Below are positions 55,107 to 63,732 of a DNA stretch of 64,000 nucleotides, piece after piece. The translations under genes were made by a program, and so were the position numbers. Each line of letters opens with the position of its first letter. Within the stretch, counting starts at the first letter, position 1. This stretch comes from Streptomyces zagrosensis (lineage in GTDB: Bacteria > Actinomycetota > Actinomycetes > Streptomycetales > Streptomycetaceae), in contig NZ_JACHJL010000002.1 in assembly GCF_014203645.1 (NCBI RefSeq), positions 248,001 through 312,000 of the forward strand, read 5' to 3'. Below the pieces are notes generated by a model. The model saw only the letters and a list, made by a program, of their open reading frames with translations, ran no database searches and was not told the origin of the DNA.

Positions 55107-55210
55107 GTTTTGCCCTTCGTCTTGGGTCTACCGGCGCAGGCCCGCGCCGACACGGTGTCGGAATCCATCCCGCCGCGAAACTATGGGGGTGGTGTCGCGA
55201 GCCGGCAACG

Positions 55211-55232
55211 TGTGAGTGAATCGAAGGTGAAC
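55211..55232 (-). promoter_or_regulatory. Candidate PHO box (PhoP operator) for phoX
   Basis: On the - strand GTTCACCTTCG is followed at once by ATTCACTCACA: two 11-nt direct repeats of the Streptomyces PhoP type, ~105 bp before the phoX start. The rest of 55107-55533 shows no gene. Confidence 0.7.
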
Positions 55233-55533
55233 GACGCACGTCTGTCGTTACTTACGGTGAGGATCGGCCCCGAGCACTCCACAATGGGGACGCCACATCG
55301 CGCCGGCTATGTCCGGCATGTGATGGGTCGCGCTTCGTTCCTCGCCGTGGGCGCACCCTCGACCACACCGTCGTCCGCAGCACCGGCAGGGCCACGGCCC
55401 GCGGGCTCGCTCCGGACAACGGCCAAGGGCCCGTTAGCCTTACGTGTCCGGCCCGGCCAGGCGCGTTCGGCATCCCCGGCTCTTTCCGGTACCACGGACA
55501 CGCATCGCACTCGACAGGTGAGGGGTTTCATCC

Positions 55534-57324
55534 ATGGGCATACGGGACCTGCTGCGCAAAGTTTTTGGTCGCTCACAGAAGGCAACCGAGGACAGCGCGC
55601 CTTCGCAGTCGCCGGCCGAGCCCGCCCCCAAGCCGACGGCCGACTCAACGTCTGAGCCAACGGCCGACTCAACGCCTGAGTCAACGGGCCTTTTCGTACC
55701 GGCGAGCACGACCGACTCCACATCCACATCCACGTCAACGTCAACGTCAACGATCGACTCCGTACCTGAGCCAACGACCACGCCCGTCACCACGACGGTC
55801 GCGGCCGAACTCACGACCGAGCCCACCCAACCCGCGACCGTGCCCACGATCCAACCCACTGACGCCACTGGCACTGCTGACAGCACTAGCACCACTGACA
55901 CTGCTGACACCACAGCCGAACCCACCGTCTCGGCCCGGCCGGTGGCGTCCATCGGCGAGCGCTCCCATCGGCTCACCGCATCGCTGACCTCTGCTCCGCT
56001 CACTGCCCCGCTGGCCTTCGACCGGTCCGCCGCGGCGGCGGACGCCGAGGCCCCGGCCGCGTTGGATGTGGCGGCATCAGACGCGACATCGGACGCAGCG
56101 GCATCAGACGCAGCGGCGACCGCCGATGCGGCAGCCACGGATGCGGCGACGGCGCCCCCGACAGAGCCCGAGCCCGTCTCGATTCCCGAGCCGACGCCCA
56201 GCCCAGCTGTCGATGCCAGCACCACACCGGCGGCGGCCCCCGAGCCCGAGCCGGCACCCGTACCGGCCTCCACCAACCCCAAGGCCGAAGCCGCAGCCGA
56301 ATTCCCGGAGTCTGAGGCCGAGACCGAAGCGCCGGCCGAGGCCGCACCCGAGCCGGAGCCGGAGACCGGGCCCGAGCCCGAGCCCGAGCCGAAGTCCAAG
56401 CCAGAACCCGAGCCCGCACCCACCTCAGCGGCGGACCCGGCCAAGCCGGCGCCGGAGCCCGCGGAACAGCCGGCCGTTGAGCCCGCGGCGGAACCCATCA
56501 CCCCGCCCGCCGCGCAGTCATCAACGGCCGTGGCCGAACCCACAAACCCCGAGCCCACCACTCCCGAGGCCACTCCCGAGGCCACTCCCGAGGCCACCAA
56601 CCCCGGGGCCGCCATCTCGCTCGCCAAGGTCGCGGACACCGCTCCGGAGCTGGTCAGCCTCTACAAGGCCGCGTCCGCCGTGGTCGAAAAGCATGGGCTC
56701 GCGGGGCAGCGGGCCGCCGTGTACCTCGTCCTTGACCGGTCGGGCTCCATGCGCCGCTACTACAAGGACGGCACCGTCCAGCACCTCGCGGAGCAGGCGC
56801 TCGGCCTCTCGGCGCACCTCGATGACGACGGCGTCGTGCCCGTCGTCTTCTTCTCCACCGATGTGGACGGCTCCGCAGAGCTGGACCTGACCCACTACGC
56901 GGGCCGGGTGAACGAGTTGCACGCGTCGCTCGGGCACATGGGGCGTACGAACTACCACTGGGCCATCAACGCCGTCGTCGAGCACTACGAGAAGTCCGGT
57001 GTGACCGACCCCGCGTTTGTGATCTTCCAGACGGACGGCGCCCCCACCAGCAGGCCAGCGGCCGAACGCGCGCTGTGCGAGGCGGCGCGGCTGCCGATCT
57101 TCTGGCAGTTCGTGGGCTTCGGCGACCCGACGAGCAAGGGGTTCGACTTCCTCCGCAAGCTGGATGACCTCGCCGTACCCGAGCGGCGCCCGATCGACAA
57201 CGCGGGCTTCTTCCACGCGGGCCTTGAACCGCGGCTCCTTTCGGACGCCGAGCTGTACGGGCAATTGATGGTGGAGTTCCCCGAGTGGCTGATCGAGGCG
57301 CGCGAAGCGGGCGTCCTGGGCTGA
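55534..57324 (+). CDS. TerF-like von Willebrand factor A protein with long Pro/Glu/Thr linker
   Basis: 596 residues. A short head ([17 protein letters not shown]) is followed by about 345 residues of Thr/Pro/Glu/Ala low-complexity sequence with repeats such as [10 protein letters not shown] and EPEPEPEP. The C-terminal vWA domain (~390-596) has the MIDAS D401-x-S403-x-S405 ([16 protein letters not shown]) and [19 protein letters not shown]. This vWA subtype is found with tellurium-resistance (Ter) stress systems. No ter genes lie in the window. The role is unknown. Confidence 0.85.
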   Translation: MGIRDLLRKVFGRSQKATEDSAPSQSPAEPAPKPTADSTSEPTADSTPESTGLFVPASTTDSTSTSTSTSTSTIDSVPEPTTTPVTTTVAAELTTEPTQPATVPTIQPTDATGTADSTSTTDTADTTAEPTVSARPVASIGERSHRLTASLTSAPLTAPLAFDRSAAAADAEAPAALDVAASDATSDAAASDAAATADAAATDAATAPPTEPEPVSIPEPTPSPAVDASTTPAAAPEPEPAPVPASTNPKAEAAAEFPESEAETEAPAEAAPEPEPETGPEPEPEPKSKPEPEPAPTSAADPAKPAPEPAEQPAVEPAAEPITPPAAQSSTAVAEPTNPEPTTPEATPEATPEATNPGAAISLAKVADTAPELVSLYKAASAVVEKHGLAGQRAAVYLVLDRSGSMRRYYKDGTVQHLAEQALGLSAHLDDDGVVPVVFFSTDVDGSAELDLTHYAGRVNELHASLGHMGRTNYHWAINAVVEHYEKSGVTDPAFVIFQTDGAPTSRPAAERALCEAARLPIFWQFVGFGDPTSKGFDFLRKLDDLAVPERRPIDNAGFFHAGLEPRLLSDAELYGQLMVEFPEWLIEAREAGVLG

Positions 57325-57332
57325 GCCGGGCG

Positions 57333-57361
57333 CGGGCCCGGGCGCTCACGCCCCGGGCCCG
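57333..57361 (+). terminator. Probable hairpin terminator
   Basis: CGGGCCCGGGCG pairs with CGCCCCGGGCCCG (one bulge) just after the vWA stop. Confidence 0.6.
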
Positions 57362-57497
57362 ACCCCGTACCTGACACGATTCCCGCCCCGTCCCCGTACA
57401 CATCGTCCCCGCATGACCGCCCCACCACCCTCCACACCGCCATTACCGTGCGTAAATGCGTCGGAACCGGCTTCCGATGGCCGTTAGGATTTCGACC

Positions 57498-59114
57498 ATG
57501 GCGGCCACTGGAAACGAGCAGCGAGGGGCGAGCGCGTACTACGTCTCGACCCCCATCTACTACGTGAACGACGCTCCCCACCTGGGCCACGCCTATACGA
57601 CCGTCGCAGGCGACGTGCTCACCCGCTGGCACCGTCAGCGTGGCGAAAAGGTGTGGTTCCTCACCGGCACGGACGAGCACGGTCAAAAGATCATGCGCAC
57701 TGCCGAGGCGAACGGGGTCACCCCGCAGGAGTGGTGCGACAAGCTCGTAGAGGAGGCGTGGAAGCCTCTCTGGGAGCACTTGGAGATCGCAAACGACGAC
57801 TTCATCCGCACCACGCAAAAGCGGCACACCGACCGCGTTCAGGAATTCGTCCAGGATCTGTACGACAAGGGCGAGATCTACCAGGGCGGTTACGAGGGCC
57901 CGTACTGCGTGGGCTGCGAGGAGTACAAGACGCCCGGCGAGTTGCTGGACGGCGAGGGAGAGTTCGCGGGCCAGAAGCTGTGCCCGATCCACAAGAAGCC
58001 CGTGGAGATGCTGAAGGAGGAGAACTACTTCTTCAAGCTCTCCGAATACGGCCCGCGACTCCTTGAGCACTACGAGAAGAACCCGGGCTTCATCCAGCCC
58101 GAGTCGGCCCGCAACGAGGTCGTGAACTTCGTCCGGCAGGGCCTGCAAGACCTGTCGATCTCCCGGTCCACGTTCGACTGGGGCGTGCCGGTGCCGTGGG
58201 ACTCGGGGCACGTCATCTACGTATGGGTGGATGCCCTCCTCAACTATGCGACGGCCGTCGGCTACGGCTCCGACCAGGCGAAGTTCGAGGAAACGTGGCC
58301 CGCGAGCGTGCACCTCGTCGGCAAGGACATCCTGCGCTTCCACGCCGTGATCTGGCCCGCGATGCTGATGGCCAACGGGCTGCCGCTGCCGGGCAAGATC
58401 GCCGCCAACGGCTGGCTGATGGTCGGCGGCGAGAAGATGTCGAAGTCCAACCTGACGGGCATCAAGCCGCAGGACCTGACCTCACATTTCGGCGTGGACG
58501 CGTACCGCTGGTACTTCCTACGGGCCATCGCCTTCGGGCAGGACGGCTCGTTCTCGTGGGAGGACTTCAGCGCCCGCTACACCAGCGAGCTGGCCAACGA
58601 CTTCGGCAACCTCGCCTCCCGGGTGGCCGCCATGGTCGGCAAATACTTCGGCGGCACGCTGCCCGAGGCCACGGCACACAGCGAGGCGGAACAGGCCGTC
58701 GCCGATGGGCTCGCCAAGGCGGTCGCGGAAGCGGACGCCAAGATCGGCGAGGAGTTGGACTTCGCCGGCGGCATCGCGGCGGTCTTCGACTTCATCAAGC
58801 AGGTCAACGGCTATCTGACCGAGCAGGAGCCGTGGAAGGTCGCCAAGGACACCGCGGATGCGGCCCAGGCCCGGTTGGCGACGATCCTGTACACGGCCGC
58901 CGAAGCGCTGCGCGGAATGGCCGTACTCCTCGCCCCGGTCATGCCCGCCACCTGCGAAAAGCTGTGGATCTCCCTCGGCGCCGAGCCGCACATCGGCCCG
59001 CTGTCGGTCCAGCGAGTCCAGGAAGCGGGCACCTGGGGCATCCTGCCCGCAGGCACCACGGTGACCAAGGGCGACGTCCTCTTCCCGCGCCTTGAGGAGC
59101 CGGCGAAGGGGTGA
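57498..59114 (+). CDS. metG: Methionyl-tRNA synthetase
   Basis: MetRS charges initiator and elongator tRNA-Met. The ATG at 57498 is preferred (AGGA 10 nt upstream; similarity starts SAYYVSTPIYYVNDAPHLGH). 538 residues. The HIGH-type motif is PHLGHAY, the KMSKS motif is GGEKMSKSN, and the Zn-binding cysteines are CVGCEEYK and CPIHKKP. The C-terminal anticodon-binding helices are complete. It is the common Streptomyces type and probably the housekeeping enzyme. Confidence 0.96.
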   Translation: MAATGNEQRGASAYYVSTPIYYVNDAPHLGHAYTTVAGDVLTRWHRQRGEKVWFLTGTDEHGQKIMRTAEANGVTPQEWCDKLVEEAWKPLWEHLEIANDDFIRTTQKRHTDRVQEFVQDLYDKGEIYQGGYEGPYCVGCEEYKTPGELLDGEGEFAGQKLCPIHKKPVEMLKEENYFFKLSEYGPRLLEHYEKNPGFIQPESARNEVVNFVRQGLQDLSISRSTFDWGVPVPWDSGHVIYVWVDALLNYATAVGYGSDQAKFEETWPASVHLVGKDILRFHAVIWPAMLMANGLPLPGKIAANGWLMVGGEKMSKSNLTGIKPQDLTSHFGVDAYRWYFLRAIAFGQDGSFSWEDFSARYTSELANDFGNLASRVAAMVGKYFGGTLPEATAHSEAEQAVADGLAKAVAEADAKIGEELDFAGGIAAVFDFIKQVNGYLTEQEPWKVAKDTADAAQARLATILYTAAEALRGMAVLLAPVMPATCEKLWISLGAEPHIGPLSVQRVQEAGTWGILPAGTTVTKGDVLFPRLEEPAKG

Positions 59115-59144
59115 TCGCTGCGCTGTTGCGTCGCGCTTGCGGTG

Positions 59145-59177
59145 GAGCGCCCGGCCGATGACTTCGGCCGGGCGCTC
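59145..59177 (+). terminator. Hairpin terminator of metG
   Basis: A perfect 14-bp stem (GAGCGCCCGGCCGA / TCGGCCGGGCGCTC) with a 5-nt loop, followed by CTT. Confidence 0.9.
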
Positions 59178-59218
59178 CTTGCGTATGAGAGAGGCACCCG
59201 CGGTACGCCGGGGGGCGG

Positions 59219-59992
59219 TCACCCCTCGCCCCTCATCACGATGACCACCGACGTCCCCGGCGGACGCCGGTCAAACGTGTCGCACATGTCCGCCACCCGG
59301 TCAACGGTCTCCGCCAACACCCAGGCGATCAGAACAACCGGCGTCCCCTCATCATCACTGGCCTCAGCCAACTCAACACCAGCGGCACCCGCACTCCCAA
59401 TCGCCCGCCGCAACCTGGCCGGAGCGCTCCCCCACATGCCCCGAGCCACGAGGTTGGCCACCATGGCGGGCCCGACCAGCGCGGCCAACTCGCCTAGCGC
59501 GGCGTGCTCTTGCTGTCCGGAGCGCAGGCGGCCCACCAAATCCCGCAGATCGGGCGGGTACGCGGCACCATCGGCCCCGGTCCCGGTCCCCTCCAGTGGT
59601 GCGCTCGTCACCGCCCCACCGCCGTCAACAACTGCGCGACCACGGGCGCGCTCCGCGTCGTTCCACGCGGCAGCGCCCAGATGGGCGAGGAGCGACCGCG
59701 CCCCACCAGCCAAACAGGCGGCGGCCAACCGCGCCTCGCGCTCATCCAGGCAGGCACCAGGCTGCGCACGCTCAACCGCCTCCCACAGCCTGGCCGCGTT
59801 CAAGGACGCGAGCTGACGTGGCTCAACCCCGTTGGTGAGTTGGTCCAGCCGATCCCCTCGTACGCGGGCGATTCCGACGACCACCTGAAGTGAGCGCAGC
59901 AGCGCACCGTGGTCAGCGGCCCGGTCACCCGCAACGAGCTGCGTGGCGGCGGCCAACTCCCGCTCGGCGAGGACGTGATAGCTACTCATCAC
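59219..59992 (-). CDS. Unknown soluble protein
   Basis: About 257 residues, rich in Ala, Arg and Leu, mostly helical by eye (AATQLVAGDRAADHGALLRSL, LVGRLRSGQQEHAALGELAAL), no signal peptide. No family recognised. It starts at GTG 59992 or ATG 59989 and overlaps the stop of the small gene upstream (ATGA), so the two are co-translated. Confidence 0.65.
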   Translation of the reverse strand: MMSSYHVLAERELAAATQLVAGDRAADHGALLRSLQVVVGIARVRGDRLDQLTNGVEPRQLASLNAARLWEAVERAQPGACLDEREARLAAACLAGGARSLLAHLGAAAWNDAERARGRAVVDGGGAVTSAPLEGTGTGADGAAYPPDLRDLVGRLRSGQQEHAALGELAALVGPAMVANLVARGMWGSAPARLRRAIGSAGAAGVELAEASDDEGTPVVLIAWVLAETVDRVADMCDTFDRRPPGTSVVIVMRGEG

Positions 59993-60174
59993 CGCACACC
60001 GCCTTCTCCACCATTGGCATCGCGATGCCGCTCACACCGACACGGCGGCCACATCCCGCGGTTAGCCGCTTCCAGGTCGCTACGAGTGACGGCGTTGGTG
60101 TCGATGCGGACGACGGTGCTACGCACCGCCCGCGGCGGCGAGCCGGGACTTTTGCGGTAGATCTTCAGACTCAT
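59989..60174 (-). CDS. Small unknown basic protein
   Basis: 61 residues from ATG 60174 (MSLKIYRKSPGSPPRAVRST), continuing RIDTNAVTRSDLEAANRGMW with a Cys/His-rich end (PPCRCERHRD). It overlaps the following gene by ATGA. The family is unknown, and the short length keeps confidence low. Confidence 0.45.
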   Translation of the reverse strand: MSLKIYRKSPGSPPRAVRSTVVRIDTNAVTRSDLEAANRGMWPPCRCERHRDANGGEGGVR

Positions 60175-60416
60175 GACGACTTGGTCGCTCAACTTCCCGC
60201 TCCTTCGACGCGCTGACCAACAAGTGATAGGTCCGGCACCCGGTAAGCCGCTGTGCGGCGAGCCCTATTCGCTTGCCTGTCGGCAGACGTCAGCGCTGTG
60301 ATTGCTCAATGTGATCGTTCACTCACAGCATCGCCAGGCCGAGCGTAATCTCGGTAGGGCAAAGGGAGTTAAGGCCCAGCAGGAACTCGAACAACCGCAC
60401 AGCGTGGAGGTCAGCC

Positions 60417-61250
60417 ATGGCGGCGACCCAAAAAGAGGCCCCTGAACCTCAAGACGCAGTGGCGTACTTCGGCAGCGAGGTACGCCATGCACGCGAGCAC
60501 GCCGGAATGACACAGGCCCAGTTAGCCAAAGAGGCCCGATACGAGCGGCCGTACGTGAGCCGTATGGAGAACGGCAGTTTGCTCGCGTCGGAGGCGTTCG
60601 CGGACACGTGTGACCGGGTGTTCCAAACATCCGGTCACTTCGCACGGTTACGGCGGCGGGTAAGCCGTCAAGGTCATCCGGAGTGGTTCATCCCGTACCT
60701 GCTACTTGAGGAGCAGGCTTCCAAAATCCTCGACTTCTCGGCATACCTGGTGATGGGAATTCTCCAAACAGCGGAGTATGCGGAGGCTTTGTACAGGGCG
60801 TCGCATCCCCGAGACTCAGACGCCACCATCACGGAAAAGGTCAAAGCGCGACTCCAACGTCGTGGCATCTTCGAGCGCCCTGCCCCACCGTTGCTATGGA
60901 TGGTGCTGGACGAAGGCTGCCTTCGACGTCAGGTAGGAGGCCGCGAAGTCATGCGTCAGCAACTAGATCACCTCCTGGTGCAGGCCCAGAACCCGAACAT
61001 CGTTCTCCAGGTCCTACCGTTCGATTCCGGCGCCCCAGCAGCCGGTGAACCCTTTACGCTGCTTACGTCGGTAGACGATGCCAGTCCTCCCGTGCTGTAC
61101 ACGGAAATGATGGGCATTGGCCACGTCATCGACTCGGCGCCCGTAGTAGGCACCAGCACTGAGCAGTACGAACGGCTACGAGCAGACGCGCTGTCGCCGG
61201 AGAAGACCCTCTGGCTGTTGGCCGACGCAATCAGGGAGTACAGCCGATGA
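60417..61250 (+). CDS. Helix-turn-helix regulator with DUF5753
   Basis: 277 residues from ATG 60417. XRE-type HTH at ~18-70 (VRHAREHAGMTQAQLAKEA, RPYVSRMENGSLLASEAFAD). The DUF5753 effector region follows (WFIPYLLLEEQASKILDFS, YLVMGILQTAEYAEALYRA). Codons 36 (60522-60524) and 78 (60648-60650) are TTA, so translation may depend on bldA. This family is abundant in Streptomyces with DUF397 partners; this copy has two. It overlaps the first DUF397 gene. Confidence 0.92.
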   Translation: MAATQKEAPEPQDAVAYFGSEVRHAREHAGMTQAQLAKEARYERPYVSRMENGSLLASEAFADTCDRVFQTSGHFARLRRRVSRQGHPEWFIPYLLLEEQASKILDFSAYLVMGILQTAEYAEALYRASHPRDSDATITEKVKARLQRRGIFERPAPPLLWMVLDEGCLRRQVGGREVMRQQLDHLLVQAQNPNIVLQVLPFDSGAPAAGEPFTLLTSVDDASPPVLYTEMMGIGHVIDSAPVVGTSTEQYERLRADALSPEKTLWLLADAIREYSR

Positions 61251-61453
61251 ATAACGAATATAGCTGGACAAAGTCGTCATTTAGTAGCGGCAACGGCGGG
61301 CAGTGCATCGAGTGGTCCCCCGACCACGCACACGCTCATGACCTTGTACCAGTCCGCGACAGCAAGGACCCACACGGCCCAGCCCTCGCCTTCGAGCCCG
61401 CCGCCTGGACCTCGTTCATCGCCGGAATAAAGACCGGCGACTTCCCCGGCTGA
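61247..61453 (+). CDS. DUF397 protein 1
   Basis: 68 residues. Begins MNNEYSWTKSSFSSGNGGQC, with VPVRDSKDPHGPAL and WTSFIAGIKTGDFPG, the DUF397 signature. The start overlaps the HTH regulator stop. DUF397 proteins usually act as small partners of DUF5753 regulators. Confidence 0.9.
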   Translation: MNNEYSWTKSSFSSGNGGQCIEWSPDHAHAHDLVPVRDSKDPHGPALAFEPAAWTSFIAGIKTGDFPG

Positions 61454-61472
61454 CACAACCCGAGGAGCCCGA

Positions 61473-61676
61473 GTGATGAAGAGCGCCCCGCACGGACCAT
61501 GGAAGAAATCTAGCTACAGCAACGGCAGCCAAAGCTGTGTCGAGGTCGCCGACAGCTTCCCCGGCACAGTCCCCGTCCGCGACAGCAAAGACCCACACGG
61601 CCCCGCGCTCGTCTTCGACACCACCGCCTGGACCTCGTTCATCACCGGCATAAAGGCAGGCGACTTCCCCGGTTGA
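61473..61676 (+). CDS. DUF397 protein 2
   Basis: 67 residues, a close paralogue of the preceding gene (KKSSYSNGSQSCVEVADS, PVRDSKDPHGPALVFD, WTSFITGIKAGDFPG). It is preceded by GGAGCCCGAG. Tandem duplication of the DUF397 partner is evident. Confidence 0.9.
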   Translation: MMKSAPHGPWKKSSYSNGSQSCVEVADSFPGTVPVRDSKDPHGPALVFDTTAWTSFITGIKAGDFPG

Positions 61677-61811
61677 CCTACACGAGGGCCCTCAGCCCCG
61701 AGGCGTTCGCTTTCCGCGATCCCCGACCGGGACCGCCGTCCTGGTCAGCCCGCACAGACGATGGTGCCCGGAACGGTGAAGCGTTCCGGGCACCATGCGT
61801 AAGCAGCAGGA

Positions 61812-62265
61812 TCAGCGGGAGAGTCGCAGGTCCCAGCCTTCGCCCGTGCGCACGAGGGTGGGGGTGTAGGTGGCGGGGGCGGGGCGCCCGGCCTCTTCCC
61901 ACTGCCCCAGCCAGTCGCGCAGGACGATCAGGGACGGGGAGTCGGGGGCGTCGGCGAGCCACCGTCTCGACGACCTGGCCCACCCACGCCTGGGGCAGCA
62001 GCCGCGGGGTCTACCAGGCCACCATCCGGTCATACGGGGCTCGCTCGGGGAAGCCATGCAGGTCGATCTCCGCACCCGCGTACGACTCGGTGTGCGCGTC
62101 CTTCAGCAGCCGGTCCAGTGCGGTGCGGGCTCCGGTGTGCAGGTGGTCGTCCTCGCCTCGCCAGGCGATCGGGCCCCCAGGCACCAGTCCAGGCGCCGCC
62201 CCATGAGGGCGGCGGCCAGTACGGCGCCCAGGGAGGTAGCCATGCAGGCGGCGCGGCCGGGCCAC
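61812..62265 (-). pseudogene. Broken gene fragment (PCMT-like?)
   Basis: Two good coding frames are separated by a stop and a frameshift: PIAWRGEDDHLHTGARTALD and AGAEIDLHGFPERAPYDRMV end at 62011, then PSLIVLRDWLGQWEEAGRPA in another frame ends at 61812. Strong third-base G/C shows both were coding. PERAPYDRMV followed by PRLLPQAW is reminiscent of PCMT-type methyltransferases, but this is a weak reading. Confidence 0.45.
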
Positions 62266-62537
62266 AGGCGGCCGGTGTGCCGCACTGCTTCGACCAGTAC
62301 CTCGGCCCGCTGCGAAGTGAGCGGCCGGCGACCCGCCCGCCGGGCCCAGCGCACGATGTGGACGGTGTGCCGGAACGGCAGCCGCAGCAGCACCAGGGCT
62401 ACGGCTAGACCGACCGCTGCGGCCATCCGCTCGGGGAACCTGCCGGTGCGGACGGTGCCGAACCGGTCGCGGTCAGGTGCCGCGCGGCGGGCGCTCGTCA
62501 GGCTGCTTCCTTGCTGCTGGCGTGATCGCTGGCCCAC
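62103..62537 (-). pseudogene. Lasso peptide B2-like (transglutaminase fold) remnant
   Basis: The frame contains RAEVLVEAVRHTGRLWPGRA and CMATSLGAVLAAALMGRRLD, ending WCLGARSPGE. This matches the catalytic-Cys region of lasso peptide B2 proteases (Transglut_core3). The His/Asp half never appears: the frame breaks after WCLGAR. No lasso precursor, B1 or cyclase was found nearby. It overlaps the HAD gene by 40 nt on the same strand, so it may once have been the next gene in that operon. Confidence 0.5.
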
Positions 62538-63043
62538 TCCAGGGCGGTCAGGACGTGCTCGGGCCGCAGGCCCGCGTGCGGGTCGGGCCCGACCAACAGG
62601 GTCGCGCTTCCGGAGGATGTGCGGTCAGCGGCCCACTGGTGGTCGAGCGGGGTGAAGTCGTCGTCGATCCACACGGCCGGGGCGCCGGCGAGCCACCGCT
62701 CAACGTGGTCGCGCTTCCACAGGTAGCCGTCGGGGTGGCTGGTGGTGATGGGTAGGCGGGGCAGTTCGATGTGCTCGAAGTCGGGCAGGCCGAGCAGGGG
62801 GCCGATCAGGCGCGGGGCGTCGATGCGCCAGCTGGTGCACCACACCGGCCGCACGAGCCCGGTGTTGATGGCGTCGGTGATCAGCGGCCCGTGTTCGGGG
62901 TTGAGCCAGACCCAGATCGGGTCGGGGTAGCCGGTCATGTAAACCTGGTGGCGGGTGTGGGTCGCTGGGGTGGACTTGTCCTGGTCCGGGAACGGGATCA
63001 GGACCCCGTCGATGTCCAGCAGCAGGAACGGGATCTGGTGCAT
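62498..63043 (-). CDS. HAD-superfamily-like hydrolase
   Basis: 181 residues from ATG 63043 with CCGGAGG upstream. Motif I is LLLDIDGVLIPF (HAD DxDGx). Further features are NTGLVRPVWCTSWRIDAPRL and VWIDDDFTPLDHQWA. The layout resembles HAD proteins seen in RNA-repair-associated sets in Streptomyces. The substrate is unknown. It is followed by the broken B2-like frame. Confidence 0.8.
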   Translation of the reverse strand: MHQIPFLLLDIDGVLIPFPDQDKSTPATHTRHQVYMTGYPDPIWVWLNPEHGPLITDAINTGLVRPVWCTSWRIDAPRLIGPLLGLPDFEHIELPRLPITTSHPDGYLWKRDHVERWLAGAPAVWIDDDFTPLDHQWAADRTSSGSATLLVGPDPHAGLRPEHVLTALEWASDHASSKEAA

Positions 63044-63062
63044 CGGGGCCTCCGGGGGTTGG

Positions 63063-63731
63063 TCAGGGCTTCCGTGCGGTGATCAGGAGCGTGGTGGGCC
63101 AGTGGGCGTCGGCCGGCGCGTGGAGGTTGTGGACGCCGGTGACCAGCAGCCCGGCCCGGTTCAGCGCGCGGGCCCACGCGGCGGGGTCCACGTCCCAGCG
63201 CGTGACAGTGCCGGTGGTGCCGTCCGGCAGGGTCACGGTGTCGCGGTTGCGCGGGCTGAGGGGGAAAGCGCCGGTGCGCTGCGGGTGCGGAAGGCAGAAG
63301 GCCAGGACGCCCTGGCGGGCGAGTCTGCGGAAGCACGCCCTCAGGACCCGGGACGGCTCGGTCGTGCCGATCGCGCCGAAGACGGAGACGATCGCATCCA
63401 GGCGTGTGGCTTCCCGGCGGAGGTGGAGGGTCGCGCTGGCGTGCAGAAACTGGGCTCTGGTGTGCCCGTAGTGGGCGGCGGCACGGCGGATCTGCCCAGC
63501 CGAGCGGTCCACGCCGACGACGGCGGCCCCGGCTGCGGCGAGGTGGGCGGTGTTGTGGCCGGCGCCGCAGCCGAGCTCCACGATCCGGCGGCCGGTCAGG
63601 TCCTCGCCCAGGATCTCGGCTCCGGGACCGATACCCGGCCGTTGGGTCCACTCCATCCTCGACGGCGGCTCCAGACGGCCCGTGGACCGCTGGGCGAGCC
63701 GGGCGGCGGCGTGGGCGTCCCACAGGTCCAC
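63063..63731 (-). CDS. Class I SAM-dependent methyltransferase
   Basis: 222 residues from GTG 63731 ([16 protein letters not shown]). Motif I is RIVELGCGAGHNTAHLAAAG. Then GVDRSAGQIRRAAAHYG and DAIVSVFGAIGTTEPSRVL. It follows the partial phosphotransferase by 1-2 bp, so it is in the same operon as the HAD gene. The substrate is unknown. Confidence 0.85.
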   Translation of the reverse strand: MDLWDAHAAARLAQRSTGRLEPPSRMEWTQRPGIGPGAEILGEDLTGRRIVELGCGAGHNTAHLAAAGAAVVGVDRSAGQIRRAAAHYGHTRAQFLHASATLHLRREATRLDAIVSVFGAIGTTEPSRVLRACFRRLARQGVLAFCLPHPQRTGAFPLSPRNRDTVTLPDGTTGTVTRWDVDPAAWARALNRAGLLVTGVHNLHAPADAHWPTTLLITARKP

Positions 63732-63732
63732 G

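Noticed and set aside
52761..55655. 964-residue frame opposite phoX
   Set aside because: It is antisense to the Tat-signal PhoX gene and contains no recognisable domain.
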